Positions 9,445 through 18,253 are shown, counted from the stretch's first letter. The stretch is DNA of 64,000 nt from Streptomyces camponoticapitis (GCF_014646115.1 NZ_BMMV01000006.1:124001-188000), one strand, 5' to 3'. Notes: a model not told the origin generated them from the sequence alone. Program-made: numbers and translations.

Positions 9445-10350
9445 GTGACGGTCGGACCGGAACCCGTGGCGCCGGCGCTGATGGCGCGGCTCGGTCCCGC
9501 GGTCGCCGACTATCCGCCCGGGTCGGTCTTCGGGCCCAGGGACGCGGGTTCGTACGAGTTCGTCTGGCTGCTGCACGGCAGCGCCCGCTGGGTCTGCGGC
9601 GATCTGACCGTGCCTCTGGCGCCGAGCGCGCTGCTGCTCGTACGGCCGGGTATGCGCGACACGTTCCACTGGGACATCCACCGGCCCACCCGGCACGCCT
9701 ACACCCACTTCCGGCTGCGCCCCGACGTACCGGGCGGGGAGACCCCCGACGACACGGACTGGCCGATCGTCCGGGAACTGTCGGGGCGGGGCGATCCGAT
9801 GGCCGCGCTCTGCCAGTACCTCCTGGCACTCGGCGCGACACGCCCGCCGGGCTGGGAGCGGCACGCCGAGGAGACCCTGCGGCTGCTGCTCCTCACCTTC
9901 GTGCACGGCCCCGGCCCCGAGACCGGCCCGCGGCCGCTCCCCGAACCCCTGGTCGCCATGATGGCCGCCGTCCGCGCCCACTGGTCGGACGGTGTCGCCC
10001 GGCCGCTCGCCCTGGCGCGACTGGCGCGGGCCGCCGGGGTCTCGGAGAGCACGCTCTGCCGTATCTGCCGGCGGCATCTCGGGGTCAGCCCCGTCGAAGG
10101 GCTCGAACGGCTCCGGCTGGCGAGGGCGGAGCCGCTGCTGTGGCTGAGCAACCTCTCGATGCGCGACATTGCGGTCCAGTGCGGCTTCGCCGACGCGTAC
10201 CACTTCTCGCGCCGGTTCCGCGCGGTCTACGGAATGGCACCGACCGCCTTCCGCGGGGTCCCGCCCGAGTCGGCGCCGCCGTCCCCGATCGCGGACGGCG
10301 CGCTGGCCGCGCTCCAGGCGCTGGTGCCGCCCTCGCAGCCGGGTCAGTGA
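9445..10350 (+). CDS. AraC-family transcriptional regulator
   Basis: A 301-residue regulator with an N-terminal cupin-like sensing domain (residues ~20-130) and two C-terminal helix-turn-helix motifs; the AraC signature is visible in the stretch ending MRDIAVQCGFADAYHFSRRF. The GTG start at 9445 is 4 bp after the dioxygenase stop, so the two are probably co-transcribed and the regulator may control the dioxygenase. The C-terminal tail is Pro/Ala-rich. Confidence 0.88.
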   Translation: MTVGPEPVAPALMARLGPAVADYPPGSVFGPRDAGSYEFVWLLHGSARWVCGDLTVPLAPSALLLVRPGMRDTFHWDIHRPTRHAYTHFRLRPDVPGGETPDDTDWPIVRELSGRGDPMAALCQYLLALGATRPPGWERHAEETLRLLLLTFVHGPGPETGPRPLPEPLVAMMAAVRAHWSDGVARPLALARLARAAGVSESTLCRICRRHLGVSPVEGLERLRLARAEPLLWLSNLSMRDIAVQCGFADAYHFSRRFRAVYGMAPTAFRGVPPESAPPSPIADGALAALQALVPPSQPGQ

Positions 10351-10366
10351 CCGGCCGGGCGGCGGA

Positions 10367-10391
10367 GTCGATTACCTCGGGGGTAATCGAC
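10367..10391. promoter_or_regulatory. Perfect 10-bp inverted repeat upstream of the SnoaL-like gene
   Basis: GTCGATTACC and GGTAATCGAC (10367-10376, 10382-10391) are exact inverted repeats separated by TCGGG. The site lies between the AraC gene stop and the SnoaL-like gene, about 84 bp before the latter's start. No T-run follows, so an operator is more likely than a terminator. The protein that binds it is not known. Confidence 0.55.
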
Positions 10392-10474
10392 CCGGCTCCC
10401 CTCCCCCGGCAGGATCGAGAACATCGACGGGAGCCCGCGCGGGGTTCCCGGCAGCAGCCCGCGAGGAGAACACC

Positions 10475-10915
10475 ATGCCGGACAACTCCCCCGCCAGCAC
10501 GACGAGTTCCGCCTCCGACGCGACTCGGGCCGTCGTGCGGGACTTCCTCGCCGCCCGGGTGGCCGGAGACACCGAACGGCTCACCGCGATCTTCGCCGAC
10601 GAGGTCGACTGGCTGCTCGCCGAGAACCCCGTGGTCCCCTGGATCCGCCCGCGTTCCACCGGAGCCGAATGCGCCGCCCAGTTCGCGGAGTTGATGGAGC
10701 ACGTCGTGCCCGAGGACGCGCGCGCCACCGTCGACGCCTTCCTGGTCGACGGCGAGGACGCCGTCCTGACGGGGCACTTGGCGGGGACCGTACGCGCGAC
10801 GGGAAAGCCCTTCGAGGGGCCCTTCGCGCTGCGCCTCACCGTCCAGGACGGCCGGATCATCCGCCATCACCTCTACGAGAACAGCCTGTCGATCGCCCAG
10901 GCCTGCACCGAGTGA
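10475..10915 (+). CDS. SnoaL-like / NTF2-fold protein
   Basis: A 146-residue protein of the nuclear transport factor 2 / ketosteroid-isomerase-like superfamily: an N-terminal helix pair (TRAVVRDFLAARVAGD), the typical IFADEVDWLL strand entry, and a closing beta-sheet with VDAFLVDGEDAVLTGHL and LRLTVQDGRIIRHHLYEN. ATG 10475 follows GAGGAGAA by 6 nt. Members are hydrolases, isomerases, cyclases or binding proteins, so no reaction can be assigned. The perfect dyad upstream suggests dedicated control. Confidence 0.8.
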   Translation: MPDNSPASTTSSASDATRAVVRDFLAARVAGDTERLTAIFADEVDWLLAENPVVPWIRPRSTGAECAAQFAELMEHVVPEDARATVDAFLVDGEDAVLTGHLAGTVRATGKPFEGPFALRLTVQDGRIIRHHLYENSLSIAQACTE

Positions 10916-11292
10916 GAACGCGGCGCGCGCACGGCACCGGGGCGCCCGAGATCAGGAGTCGGCGACGGAGACATGGATGCTGGGCCGCTGCACCACAGCC
11001 CGGCCGGAGCCGGACCGCCGGGATTCGAACCCGGGTCCCCTTTTTGAGAGAAAGGAAGTATCCGTCGCCTGCGCACCGGGCGCCCCGGTGCTTGTGCCCC
11101 CCCCCGAGATCAGAACGGCGTGCGGCGTGGTTTCCCCGTAAGAAGCAGCCGCGGCCCGCGCACCGGGAGGTGCCGCGTGTGAAGTTGTGGGTCCGAGGGC
11201 CGGCCCGCCACGTCAACTCGCCCGGGGGCCGCTGGACTTGGGAGGACAGTAGCCGACACCGGCCGGTCGCCTCATCTCAATTTCCGTGCCGG
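10916..11292. other. Intergenic region without a protein gene; tRNA-like sequence and hairpin
   Basis: No convincing coding frame is present. On the minus strand a T-arm and an anticodon-like stem-loop can be read (11010-11081). An exact 8-bp hairpin, GCACCGGG/CCCGGTGC with a 3-nt loop, lies at 11073-11091. A run of nine or more C's spans 11097-11105. The apparent ORFs here carry the GTRVRIP string that results from translating a tRNA T-arm. Confidence 0.6.
11010..11081 (-). tRNA. tRNA-like sequence, probably degenerate
   Basis: On the minus strand a canonical T-arm (CCGGG-TTCGAAT-CCCGG, 11018-11034) is preceded by a perfect 5-bp anticodon-type stem CCTTT/AAAGG enclosing the 7-base loop CTCTCAA (11039-11055), whose positions 34-36 would be CTC (Glu). 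However, the seven bases after the T-arm (CGGTCCG) have no complement where the 5' acceptor strand should be, no D-arm forms, and no CCA is encoded. It is therefore more likely a decayed tRNA or a tRNA 3'-end fragment, such as an old integration scar, than a working gene. Confidence 0.35.
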
Positions 11293-12072
11293 CTACGACG
11301 GAATCGCGCGGATGAGAGTCAGCGAACCGTGCAGCACGGGCTGTTGACGCAGGGATCCGTGGCGCCGGTCCCAGGCGCCCGACTCCAGGTCACCCCGGAG
11401 CGCCTCGACATATCGCTCCCGCTCGTCGGCGGCGACGAAGCTCCAGGCCGAGCATGCCTGCCGCGCCCGGGGGTCGAGCAGCCGTTCGGGGCGCGCGTAG
11501 TACGCCTCGTTGAAACCGTCCGTGCAGTCCACCGGGATCGGCACCGGCCTCACGGACACCCTGCCGCCCAGCGTCCGGGCGATCGTCTCGATCGACGGAT
11601 AGCGCCGGGCCTCGGTGTCCAGGATCGCCGGAGCGTACTCGTACAGCCAGAACTCCCGTACCAGATCCGGGTCGCAGGTCAGGATCACCACCGGCCCCCG
11701 CGCCACGCGGCGCATCTCACGGAGCCCCGCTTCGAAGTCGCTCCACTGATGGATGGAGAACGTGGTCATCGCGGCGTCGAAGGTGCCGTCCCCGAACGGC
11801 AGATCCTCCGCGACCGCGTCGACGGCGGCCGGCAGGTGCGCCGGCCGCTGCGCCCGCATGGCTGCCGACGGCTCGACCGCGGTCACGTCCAGCTCCGTCG
11901 ACTCGTACGATCCGGCTCCCGCACCGACGTTGAGAACCGTCCTCGACAACCCGAGTGCCTCGGTGATCCTTGCCGCTATCCGCTCGTCGGGCCGCCGGTG
12001 GTCGGCGTAGCCGCCGCCGATCGTGCCGTAGTCCGCGTCCCCCGCGCTGCCGTCCGCTCCCCTTTTGTTCAT
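11293..12072 (-). CDS. Class I SAM-dependent methyltransferase
   Basis: This 259-residue protein has the Rossmann SAM-binding motif I as VLNVGAGAGSYE, an acidic residue ending the second strand in VTAVEPSAAM, and motif post-I in AEDLPFGDGTFDAAM, all typical of Methyltransf_11. The C-terminal part is family-variable and gives no clue to the acceptor. It stands alone between a tRNA-like region and the APC permease on the same strand. The start ATG has no strong ribosome-binding site. Confidence 0.8.
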   Translation of the reverse strand: MNKRGADGSAGDADYGTIGGGYADHRRPDERIAARITEALGLSRTVLNVGAGAGSYESTELDVTAVEPSAAMRAQRPAHLPAAVDAVAEDLPFGDGTFDAAMTTFSIHQWSDFEAGLREMRRVARGPVVILTCDPDLVREFWLYEYAPAILDTEARRYPSIETIARTLGGRVSVRPVPIPVDCTDGFNEAYYARPERLLDPRARQACSAWSFVAADERERYVEALRGDLESGAWDRRHGSLRQQPVLHGSLTLIRAIPS

Positions 12073-12095
12073 GCCAGAAACATATCAAGCGGCTC

Positions 12096-14417
12096 TCAGA
12101 CATGAAACGGCACCGAGGTGACCACGATCTTGCGCAGGGGGCGCAGCGCACGGCGCAGGCGGGGTGCGGTCCGGCCGTGCAGGGCGCTGTAGCGCCGTTG
12201 GCGCATGACGACCTCCGGGAGAATCACCGTGAGGGTGAGGTCGGGCCGCTGATGGTGCAGGGCCTCGATGTAGTTCACCAAGGGCGCGATGACGGCACGG
12301 TACGGGGAGACGAGTTCCTGGAGGGGCAGATGGTCGCCCCACAGCCGCCAGTGTTCACGGAAGGTCTCGGCCTCCCGGACACCGGTGCTGACGTGCACGA
12401 CGAGCACCGGCTGCTCCAGCGACGCGGCGTACGCGAGCGCGCGCATACCGGCGCGGTCCAGCGTCTCGATCGGTACGAGGGAGAGATGCCGGATCTCCTC
12501 GGGCACCTCCTCCGTCTCCTCCGCCTCCCCCGGCTCGTGGAACGCCTCCGGGTCCCGCACCTCGCGCCCCTCGGGCGTACCCGGCGAGCCGGACCCGTCG
12601 GGCGAGCCCTCGACGCCCTCGGCCGGCGCCGCCACGCGAGGCGCGATGGTCCGGCGCGGGAGTTCGATCGCGTGCCGTTGGAGCCGCAGCGCCGCTGCCA
12701 CGGTGTCGTAGTGGCGCCGGATGCGCGTCGTGACCAGGAGAAACGCCCCGACCGCCACCAGCGCGACCCACGCACCTTCGGTGAATTTCGTGATGCCCGC
12801 CGTGACGAGGACGACCGCGGAGAGAAATCCGCCGGTCGCGTTGAACACCAGGCTCTTGCGCCAGTGACGGTCCCTCAGACGCCACCAGTGGACCACCATT
12901 CCGGCCTGCGACAAGGAGAACGCGAGGAAGACGCCGACCGCGTACAGGGGGATGAGTGACGCGGTGCGGCCGTCGAACGCCACGTACACCAGCCCCGCCG
13001 CGACCGACAGCAGGATGATCCCGTTGCTGAAGGCCAGCCGGTCGCCCATCCGCGCGAAGAGGCGCGGCGCGTGGTCGTCGCGGGCCAGCAGGGACAGGAC
13101 GCGCGGGAAGTCGTTGAACGCGGTGTTGGCCGCGAGGAGCAGTACGGCGGCGGTGGCTGCCTGGGTGTACACGTACATCGGGCCCGAGCCGTAATTGCTG
13201 TGGGCGAGTTGGGACAGCGCCGTCTCGCCGGAGCGCGGCAGGATTCCGTCGAAGTGGATGAGGGCGACGATGCCGGCGAACAGAGTGACGAGGATCCCGA
13301 TCATCCAGGTCAGGGTCGTACGGGCGTTGCGCCACTCCACGGGTTTGAACGCGGGGACCGCGTTGGAGATCGCCTCGATGCCGGTCATCGCCGTCGCGCC
13401 GGACGCGAAGGCCCGCATCACGAGAAGGATGCCGAGCCCTTCGGTGGCGCCGGCAGGGGCATCCGGCACCGGGTCGAAGTTCCGGTCGCCCGCGTCGGCG
13501 AGGCCGACGGCGATCAGCGCCACCATCGCGATCACGAAGGCGTAGGTCGGCGCGGCGAAGATGGCACCGGCCTGCCGGATCCCGCGCAGGTTGCAGGCGA
13601 GAAGGACGGCGATGGCCGCGACGCCGATCAGTACGGAGGAGGAGTCCAGAGAGGGCAGGGCGGAGGTGATCGCGGCGACGCCTGCGGCGATGGAGACCGC
13701 CACGGTCAGGATGTAGTCGGTCATCAGCCCGGCGGCGGCGACGAGCCCCGGGACCCGGCCCAGGTTGTCGCTCGCGACGATGTACGAGCCCCCGCCGTGC
13801 GGATAGGCGCGGATCGTCTGGCGGTACGAGACGCCGATGGCCAGCATCAGGAAGACGATGGTGGCCGCGATGGGGATCGTGTACCCGATTCCGGCGCTGC
13901 CGGCGAGAACGAGAACGACGAGCATCGCCTCGGGCCCGTACGCGACGGAGGAGAGCGCGTCGGCGGACAGGACGGGCAGGGCGACCAGCTTGCGCATGCG
14001 CTCGCGGGCGATGGCCGTGCTCGCGAGTGCCGGTCCCAGCAGCAGGCGCCGTAGCCGGTAGATGCCGCGGGGCCGGTCGACGGGGGACGGTGGGCCCTCC
14101 TCCTCCGCGGCGCCGGCGGGCGGCAGCCGGGGCGGCGGGGTGCCCAGCACCGTGGGGCCGAAGGGGGAGACCGGGACGACCCGGCCGAAGCGGGCGGGCG
14201 TGATCTGGGCCGGTGAGGGGAGAGACCCCAGATCCGGATCCACCGGCAGCGCGCGCCGCCATACGTCGCAGCCCGCCGACACCCGCTGCCATTCCCGCCC
14301 CACACCGCGCAGTACGTCCAACTGCTGCGCGTCGAGTGCCCGGAGGGGGGTGCTGCCCGGTACCGCCGCACTCCGCGTGCTCTTTGCGTTCGAGGTATTA
14401 CCGTGAGTGCCCGACAT
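12096..14417 (-). CDS. APC-superfamily amino acid permease with C-terminal cytosolic domain
   Basis: A membrane transporter of about 773 residues. A proline-rich cytosolic N terminus is followed by RRLLLGPALASTAIARERM and at least 12 hydrophobic segments; the first carries the APC hallmark SSVAYGPEAM, followed by the YPHGGGSYIVA motif. After the last membrane segment comes an acidic linker and a ~120-residue cytosolic domain of universal-stress-like appearance (LSLVPIETLDRAGMRALAYA). Such proteins are proton-coupled amino acid or potassium-type carriers; the substrate is not evident. Start choice is uncertain: ATG 14417 is taken because the upstream extension is short and unstructured, but no good ribosome-binding site is seen. 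Confidence 0.82.
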   Translation of the reverse strand: MSGTHGNTSNAKSTRSAAVPGSTPLRALDAQQLDVLRGVGREWQRVSAGCDVWRRALPVDPDLGSLPSPAQITPARFGRVVPVSPFGPTVLGTPPPRLPPAGAAEEEGPPSPVDRPRGIYRLRRLLLGPALASTAIARERMRKLVALPVLSADALSSVAYGPEAMLVVLVLAGSAGIGYTIPIAATIVFLMLAIGVSYRQTIRAYPHGGGSYIVASDNLGRVPGLVAAAGLMTDYILTVAVSIAAGVAAITSALPSLDSSSVLIGVAAIAVLLACNLRGIRQAGAIFAAPTYAFVIAMVALIAVGLADAGDRNFDPVPDAPAGATEGLGILLVMRAFASGATAMTGIEAISNAVPAFKPVEWRNARTTLTWMIGILVTLFAGIVALIHFDGILPRSGETALSQLAHSNYGSGPMYVYTQAATAAVLLLAANTAFNDFPRVLSLLARDDHAPRLFARMGDRLAFSNGIILLSVAAGLVYVAFDGRTASLIPLYAVGVFLAFSLSQAGMVVHWWRLRDRHWRKSLVFNATGGFLSAVVLVTAGITKFTEGAWVALVAVGAFLLVTTRIRRHYDTVAAALRLQRHAIELPRRTIAPRVAAPAEGVEGSPDGSGSPGTPEGREVRDPEAFHEPGEAEETEEVPEEIRHLSLVPIETLDRAGMRALAYAASLEQPVLVVHVSTGVREAETFREHWRLWGDHLPLQELVSPYRAVIAPLVNYIEALHHQRPDLTLTVILPEVVMRQRRYSALHGRTAPRLRRALRPLRKIVVTSVPFHV

Positions 14418-14553
14418 GCGGCAAGTCTCGCGGAATGCCCCACTTCGCGGTGGGAGTGACGCCGGGGGGTTCTCGGCGCAAGTCGGCGCACGCGCGTCCG
14501 CGACCCCGCCCACGGATCACGTGGTCATGACCGGCCGGGCGGGACCGGTGTGG

Positions 14554-14973
14554 CTATGACTTGCCGCGATGGATCCAGTGGGCCCGGCGCTGATGCCGAA
14601 GGGCCGGAGGAGTCGCGGACGGCGACCGGTCCGACGGCGGCGCGGGCTGTGCGGGCGCCTCGTGTCCGGAGACGCGCTCGGCGGGGCGCTGGAGGGTGTC
14701 GAGGGCGTAGTTCGTGGTGGCGATGCAGTTCACGAGCTGTTCCTCGGTGAAGTCCTCCGACCCCGGCACATGGGGGACGAACCCGATCAGGGCTCCCTCG
14801 TTGACGATCTCCGCGTCCAGTCCCGCCGCTCCGTCCATGTCCCAGAGCGCCTCGATCCTGTCGTCGAGGACGACCCGGATGCCGAACTCGTAAACACCCG
14901 CGTGCACCAGGTGCGCCATGACTCCGCGGTCACGAAGTTCCGCGGTCAGACGCTCGGCGCGATCCGCGTCCAT
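14554..14973 (-). CDS. Conserved hypothetical protein, 139 residues
   Basis: No family recognised. ATG 14973 is preferred because GAAGAGGTG lies 7 nt upstream. The protein has an alpha/beta N-terminal part (DADRAERLTAELRDRGVMAHLVHAGVYEFGIRVVL split over about 40 residues), a core with EDFTEEQLVNCIATTNYALDTL, and a basic, proline-rich disordered tail from residue ~105. No signal peptide or membrane segment. It is divergent from the Flp-like exported protein gene. Confidence 0.6.
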   Translation of the reverse strand: MDADRAERLTAELRDRGVMAHLVHAGVYEFGIRVVLDDRIEALWDMDGAAGLDAEIVNEGALIGFVPHVPGSEDFTEEQLVNCIATTNYALDTLQRPAERVSGHEAPAQPAPPSDRSPSATPPALRHQRRAHWIHRGKS

Positions 14974-15284
14974 ACGGAGCACCTCTTCACCTACGACGTT
15001 CCTGGGCCCATGCCACCCACTGGGGGTCCTGAAGCCCTCGTCCTTCCAACCGTACCGCTCCCGCACGCGGCACGCCGAACCTCCACACCCCCCTCGACAT
15101 CCCCTCCGTCACGCCCGTTCCCACGCCGCGGAGGCCCGTATCGGCGCCATGAACAGCCCGATCAGGGGGCCCTTTCCACAGTGGGCCCAGGAGTGGGCCC
15201 TGAGGCCCTGCGACTGGGCCCGGGACACTCCTTACTCTCCAGCCCCAACAAGTGAACCGGTCAAGGCCTGGACGAGGAGCTCGG
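14974..15284. promoter_or_regulatory. Divergent intergenic region with repeated TGGGCCC boxes
   Basis: This 311-bp stretch separates two divergent genes and contains no credible coding frame. TGGGCCC occurs three times at 15182-15188, 15194-15200 and 15215-15221, and a related GGGGGCCC is at 15165-15172. The clustering suggests a regulator binding array, but no known consensus is matched. Confidence 0.35.
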
Positions 15285-16931
15285 ATGAACGACAATGATC
15301 ATCGTCGCAGAGCGCACGCGCACGCCGAGACGGGTCAGGGCGGTGTCGAGTACGTGGCGATGATCGGCGTCGTCGCCGCGGTCGTCGCGGGGATCGTGGC
15401 GCTGACCGTTCCCGAGGACACGGCCGTGGGTCTTCAGGACGCGGTGTGCCGGATCGTCAACGCGGGTGATGGCGGTGAAGGCTGTGACTCCGGAGAGGGA
15501 GGCGGGGGCGACGACGGCGGAGGCGGCGGCGGGGGCGACGGCACACCCGAGGGACCGCCCGGCGACCCGTTCCAGCCCGCGAAGTGCCTGCTCTCCCAGG
15601 ATCAGACCAAGGAAACAGTCGTCGTACAGATCCTCTTCATCAAGATCAGCAGCTCCGAGCAGGTCAAGCTCCAGCAGTGGTCGGACGGCACGGTCACCCT
15701 GGAGCGGATCACCGAGTCCGGAGGCGGCGTCACCGCCAGCATCTCCGCCGGCATCCCCGGTCTGAAGGACTGGGGCGGCAGCGCGTCCCTGAGCGGCAGT
15801 TACATGAAGGGCAGCGGCAGCGGCGGCCAGTGGCTGTTCAACGGCAACAAGACCGGCGACCCGCAGAAGGACCTGGAGCTCAACCTGGAGGACGCCAAGG
15901 AGTTCACCGAGTATCTGAAGGCCCAGGACGAGTGCAACAGCAGGCCCGCCGGCCCCCGCTCCTCCGAACTGGGCATGATCTGCGGCTACCACGCCGACAA
16001 GAAGAAGCCCGACCTGCCGCCGGAGAAGGCGCCGGACGTCGACATCACCAAGACCAGCACCGAGGCGGCGGGCAGCGTCAGCTTCGGCAAGTCCTTCACG
16101 AAGGGCAAGGGCGGGAAGGACAAGGACGGCAAGCCGACCGATCTCGGCAACATATCCGGCGAGTTCGGGACCGGCACCATGACCGAGGACGTCGTGGTCA
16201 TGCGTGCCAACACCGGCCCGGACGCCGGGAAGATCACCTTCGTCTACACCTTCAGCGTCGACGCCAAGGGCGGCGAACTCGCCCAGGGCAAGGCCACCCG
16301 CATGCAGCAGGTCGCCGTCACCTACGACGCCGCGACCTACGACCAGGAGGAGAAGGACGGCAAGGAACACCGGCCCGAGAAACTGGTGATCACCACCAGC
16401 CAGGAGAACGGCGCGGGCGCCGGCGTCCAGGCCGGGGCGGGCGCCAACGTCCCCGGCACACCGGTCACCATCGACGTCGGCGGCGGTGGCGGCACCATCG
16501 AATCCAAGATCCACACCGAGTCCGCCGAACTGGTCCTCGACAACGACGGCGACAGCAAACTCATCGAGGACTGGCTGCGCGGCCGCGGCGACTTCCCCGC
16601 AAGCGACGCCCTGCCCACCCCCTCCGACGCCGCGGAGGCACCCGGCAGCGACGCGGGACCGCTGGAGCGCCTGCTCCACGACAAGGCCAAACTGTCCCGC
16701 CTGGACTACAACGCCAACACCGACTGGTGGAACGCCTCACTCGGCATCGGCTTCGGTATCTCGGCCGGCCAGGTGACGCTCGGCTTCAAGCTGTTCGGCA
16801 TCGACATCACCCACGAGGAGAAGAACCAGACCATCACCGGCGACCCGACGTACGCCACCGGTCCGAAGAACGGCGGCGCCCGCCCGTGGGTCGAGTGGAA
16901 GAACTGCACCCAGACGCAGCCGATCGTCTAG
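15285..16931 (+). CDS. Exported/anchored protein with Flp-prepilin-like N terminus
   Basis: This 548-residue protein has ATG 15285 preceded by GAGGAG. Residues ~15-50 read HAETGQGGVEYVAMIGVV..., i.e. a Gly followed by Q-G-G-V-E-Y and then a long hydrophobic stretch. The Glu at +5 and Tyr at +6 after Gly match the class III (Flp/Tad) prepilin processing site. A Gly/Asp-rich linker (residues ~70-95) leads to a large beta-rich region with LERITESGGGVTASISAGIPG and a C-terminal domain containing DWWNASLGIGFGIS. No catalytic motif is recognised. The rest is far longer than a Flp pilin, so it may use the pseudopilin signal for membrane or surface display. Confidence 0.6.
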   Translation: MNDNDHRRRAHAHAETGQGGVEYVAMIGVVAAVVAGIVALTVPEDTAVGLQDAVCRIVNAGDGGEGCDSGEGGGGDDGGGGGGGDGTPEGPPGDPFQPAKCLLSQDQTKETVVVQILFIKISSSEQVKLQQWSDGTVTLERITESGGGVTASISAGIPGLKDWGGSASLSGSYMKGSGSGGQWLFNGNKTGDPQKDLELNLEDAKEFTEYLKAQDECNSRPAGPRSSELGMICGYHADKKKPDLPPEKAPDVDITKTSTEAAGSVSFGKSFTKGKGGKDKDGKPTDLGNISGEFGTGTMTEDVVVMRANTGPDAGKITFVYTFSVDAKGGELAQGKATRMQQVAVTYDAATYDQEEKDGKEHRPEKLVITTSQENGAGAGVQAGAGANVPGTPVTIDVGGGGGTIESKIHTESAELVLDNDGDSKLIEDWLRGRGDFPASDALPTPSDAAEAPGSDAGPLERLLHDKAKLSRLDYNANTDWWNASLGIGFGISAGQVTLGFKLFGIDITHEEKNQTITGDPTYATGPKNGGARPWVEWKNCTQTQPIV

Positions 16932-17044
16932 AACCGAGGCACCGTCCGCGGATGCCAGGCGGCCCGTGGGCGACCTCGCGCCGCCCGTGAACCGTCGCGA
17001 GTGCCGGATTCCCCCGAGAACACCGGCCGGCACACGCGACATCC

Positions 17045-17080
17045 GATGCCCCGGGGCCGGTATACCGGCCCCGGGGCATC
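17045..17080. terminator. Long perfect hairpin terminator
   Basis: Two exact 16-base arms (17045-17060 and 17065-17080) flank TATA, giving a 36-bp palindrome downstream of the Flp-like protein gene. There is no U-run, as is common for Streptomyces terminators. Confidence 0.7.
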
Positions 17081-17215
17081 GCCCACGACGGACCGTCCGG
17101 GAGCCGCGCGCGGCACACGTATCATCCGCCGGGAAACGGGAGGGGTTTGGTGGCGCCGCACGCCAACCGGCCCTGGACAACGATCCGGAGAGAGCACAGA
17201 GATGAAGGTCAGTCA

Positions 17216-18253
17216 GTGAAGGCAGCCGTACGCCGCTGGGCCCCTTACGTGGCACTGTCGTTGGCACTCGCGGTCGCCGCCGGCTACGGGTGGTACCGGA
17301 TGAGCGACACCGGGAAGGGCTGGCGCTACGAGGAGAGTCTGAAGACGTTCTGCGAGGGCCTGATCCCTTACGAGGAGTCCGCCGGGTTCACGGGCAAGGA
17401 CGGGGCACGTCTGTCGCGGGACTACCGCGCCGGCGGGTCCGAGGGCGACTACGACTCGTGCACGGTCGCGGGCCTCGACCTCACCATAGGCCGGATCCCC
17501 GACTCCCTGTCCAACAGCGACGGCCCCGACGTCTTCGACCGGCTGGGCGAGGGCGACGCGGACGGCCCGCCCGTACCCCTCGGCGGTGGGTGGCGCGGCT
17601 ACACCGACCTCGTCAACACGGCGGTCGTCCTCGCCTGTGACAACAAGCCCGGGTCGGTGGTCGTGACGGCGCAGGACGACGACGCGGCGGACGCGTCCCG
17701 AGCCCAAGGCATCGCGGAGTTGGTGGCCGCCACCGCGGTCGAGGCGGCGGGGCGCTGGAACTGCGACGCGAAGGCCGGCGGCGGGATCCCGACACCCGCC
17801 GCCGAGCCGGAGCGCGCCTCGCGCTTCGACGCGACGGGGACGTGCGGGGGGATACCGCTGGGCGATGAGGACCATGTGCACTGGATCAAGGAAGGTCCGG
17901 CCGGCGGCACAGCGCCCCTGGAGGAATGCGTACTGGGCGAGACGAAGGCCGACGCCGTCAACCTGTTCGAGTTCGAGGCGGCGTTCGGACCCTTTGCGCA
18001 GCGCCCGCGCTCGGACGATCCGGACCGCGGCGATCTCAAGCGCGGAGCGGGCGGTTCCAAGGGCTTCTTCTGGGCGACCGCCCGCTGCCCCGGTGACGGC
18101 GCACGGGCCGTCTTCCGGGTCGCTCCGACGGAATATGTCTACGTCGACGAAGAGGTGACCGAGTTCGCGAGGAAGGCTCTCGGCACGTTCGCCGAACGGA
18201 GGGCCGAGCAACACGGCTGCACCGACCTCACGTTGCCGGCAGCTTCGTCGTAA
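17216..18253 (+). CDS. Hypothetical membrane-anchored extracytoplasmic protein
   Basis: A 345-residue protein with no recognised family. The N terminus VKAAVRRW is followed by a single membrane segment (about residues 9-28, YVALSLALAVAAGYGWYRM), then an extracytoplasmic region with six or more cysteines (for example CEGLIPYEES, CTVAGLDL, CDNKPG, CGGIPLG, CVLGET, CPGDG) suggesting disulfides. GTG 17216 is the likely start and overlaps the TGA of a 5-codon leader frame ATGAAGGTCAGTCAG (17202). The Tyr/Cys-rich layout is common among Streptomyces surface proteins of unknown role. Confidence 0.65.
   Translation: MKAAVRRWAPYVALSLALAVAAGYGWYRMSDTGKGWRYEESLKTFCEGLIPYEESAGFTGKDGARLSRDYRAGGSEGDYDSCTVAGLDLTIGRIPDSLSNSDGPDVFDRLGEGDADGPPVPLGGGWRGYTDLVNTAVVLACDNKPGSVVVTAQDDDAADASRAQGIAELVAATAVEAAGRWNCDAKAGGGIPTPAAEPERASRFDATGTCGGIPLGDEDHVHWIKEGPAGGTAPLEECVLGETKADAVNLFEFEAAFGPFAQRPRSDDPDRGDLKRGAGGSKGFFWATARCPGDGARAVFRVAPTEYVYVDEEVTEFARKALGTFAERRAEQHGCTDLTLPAASS

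Noticed and set aside
10857..11216. 119-codon minus-strand ORF across the tRNA-like region
   Set aside because: The GTRVRIP string is what a T-arm gives when translated; codon bias is poor and there is no ribosome-binding site.
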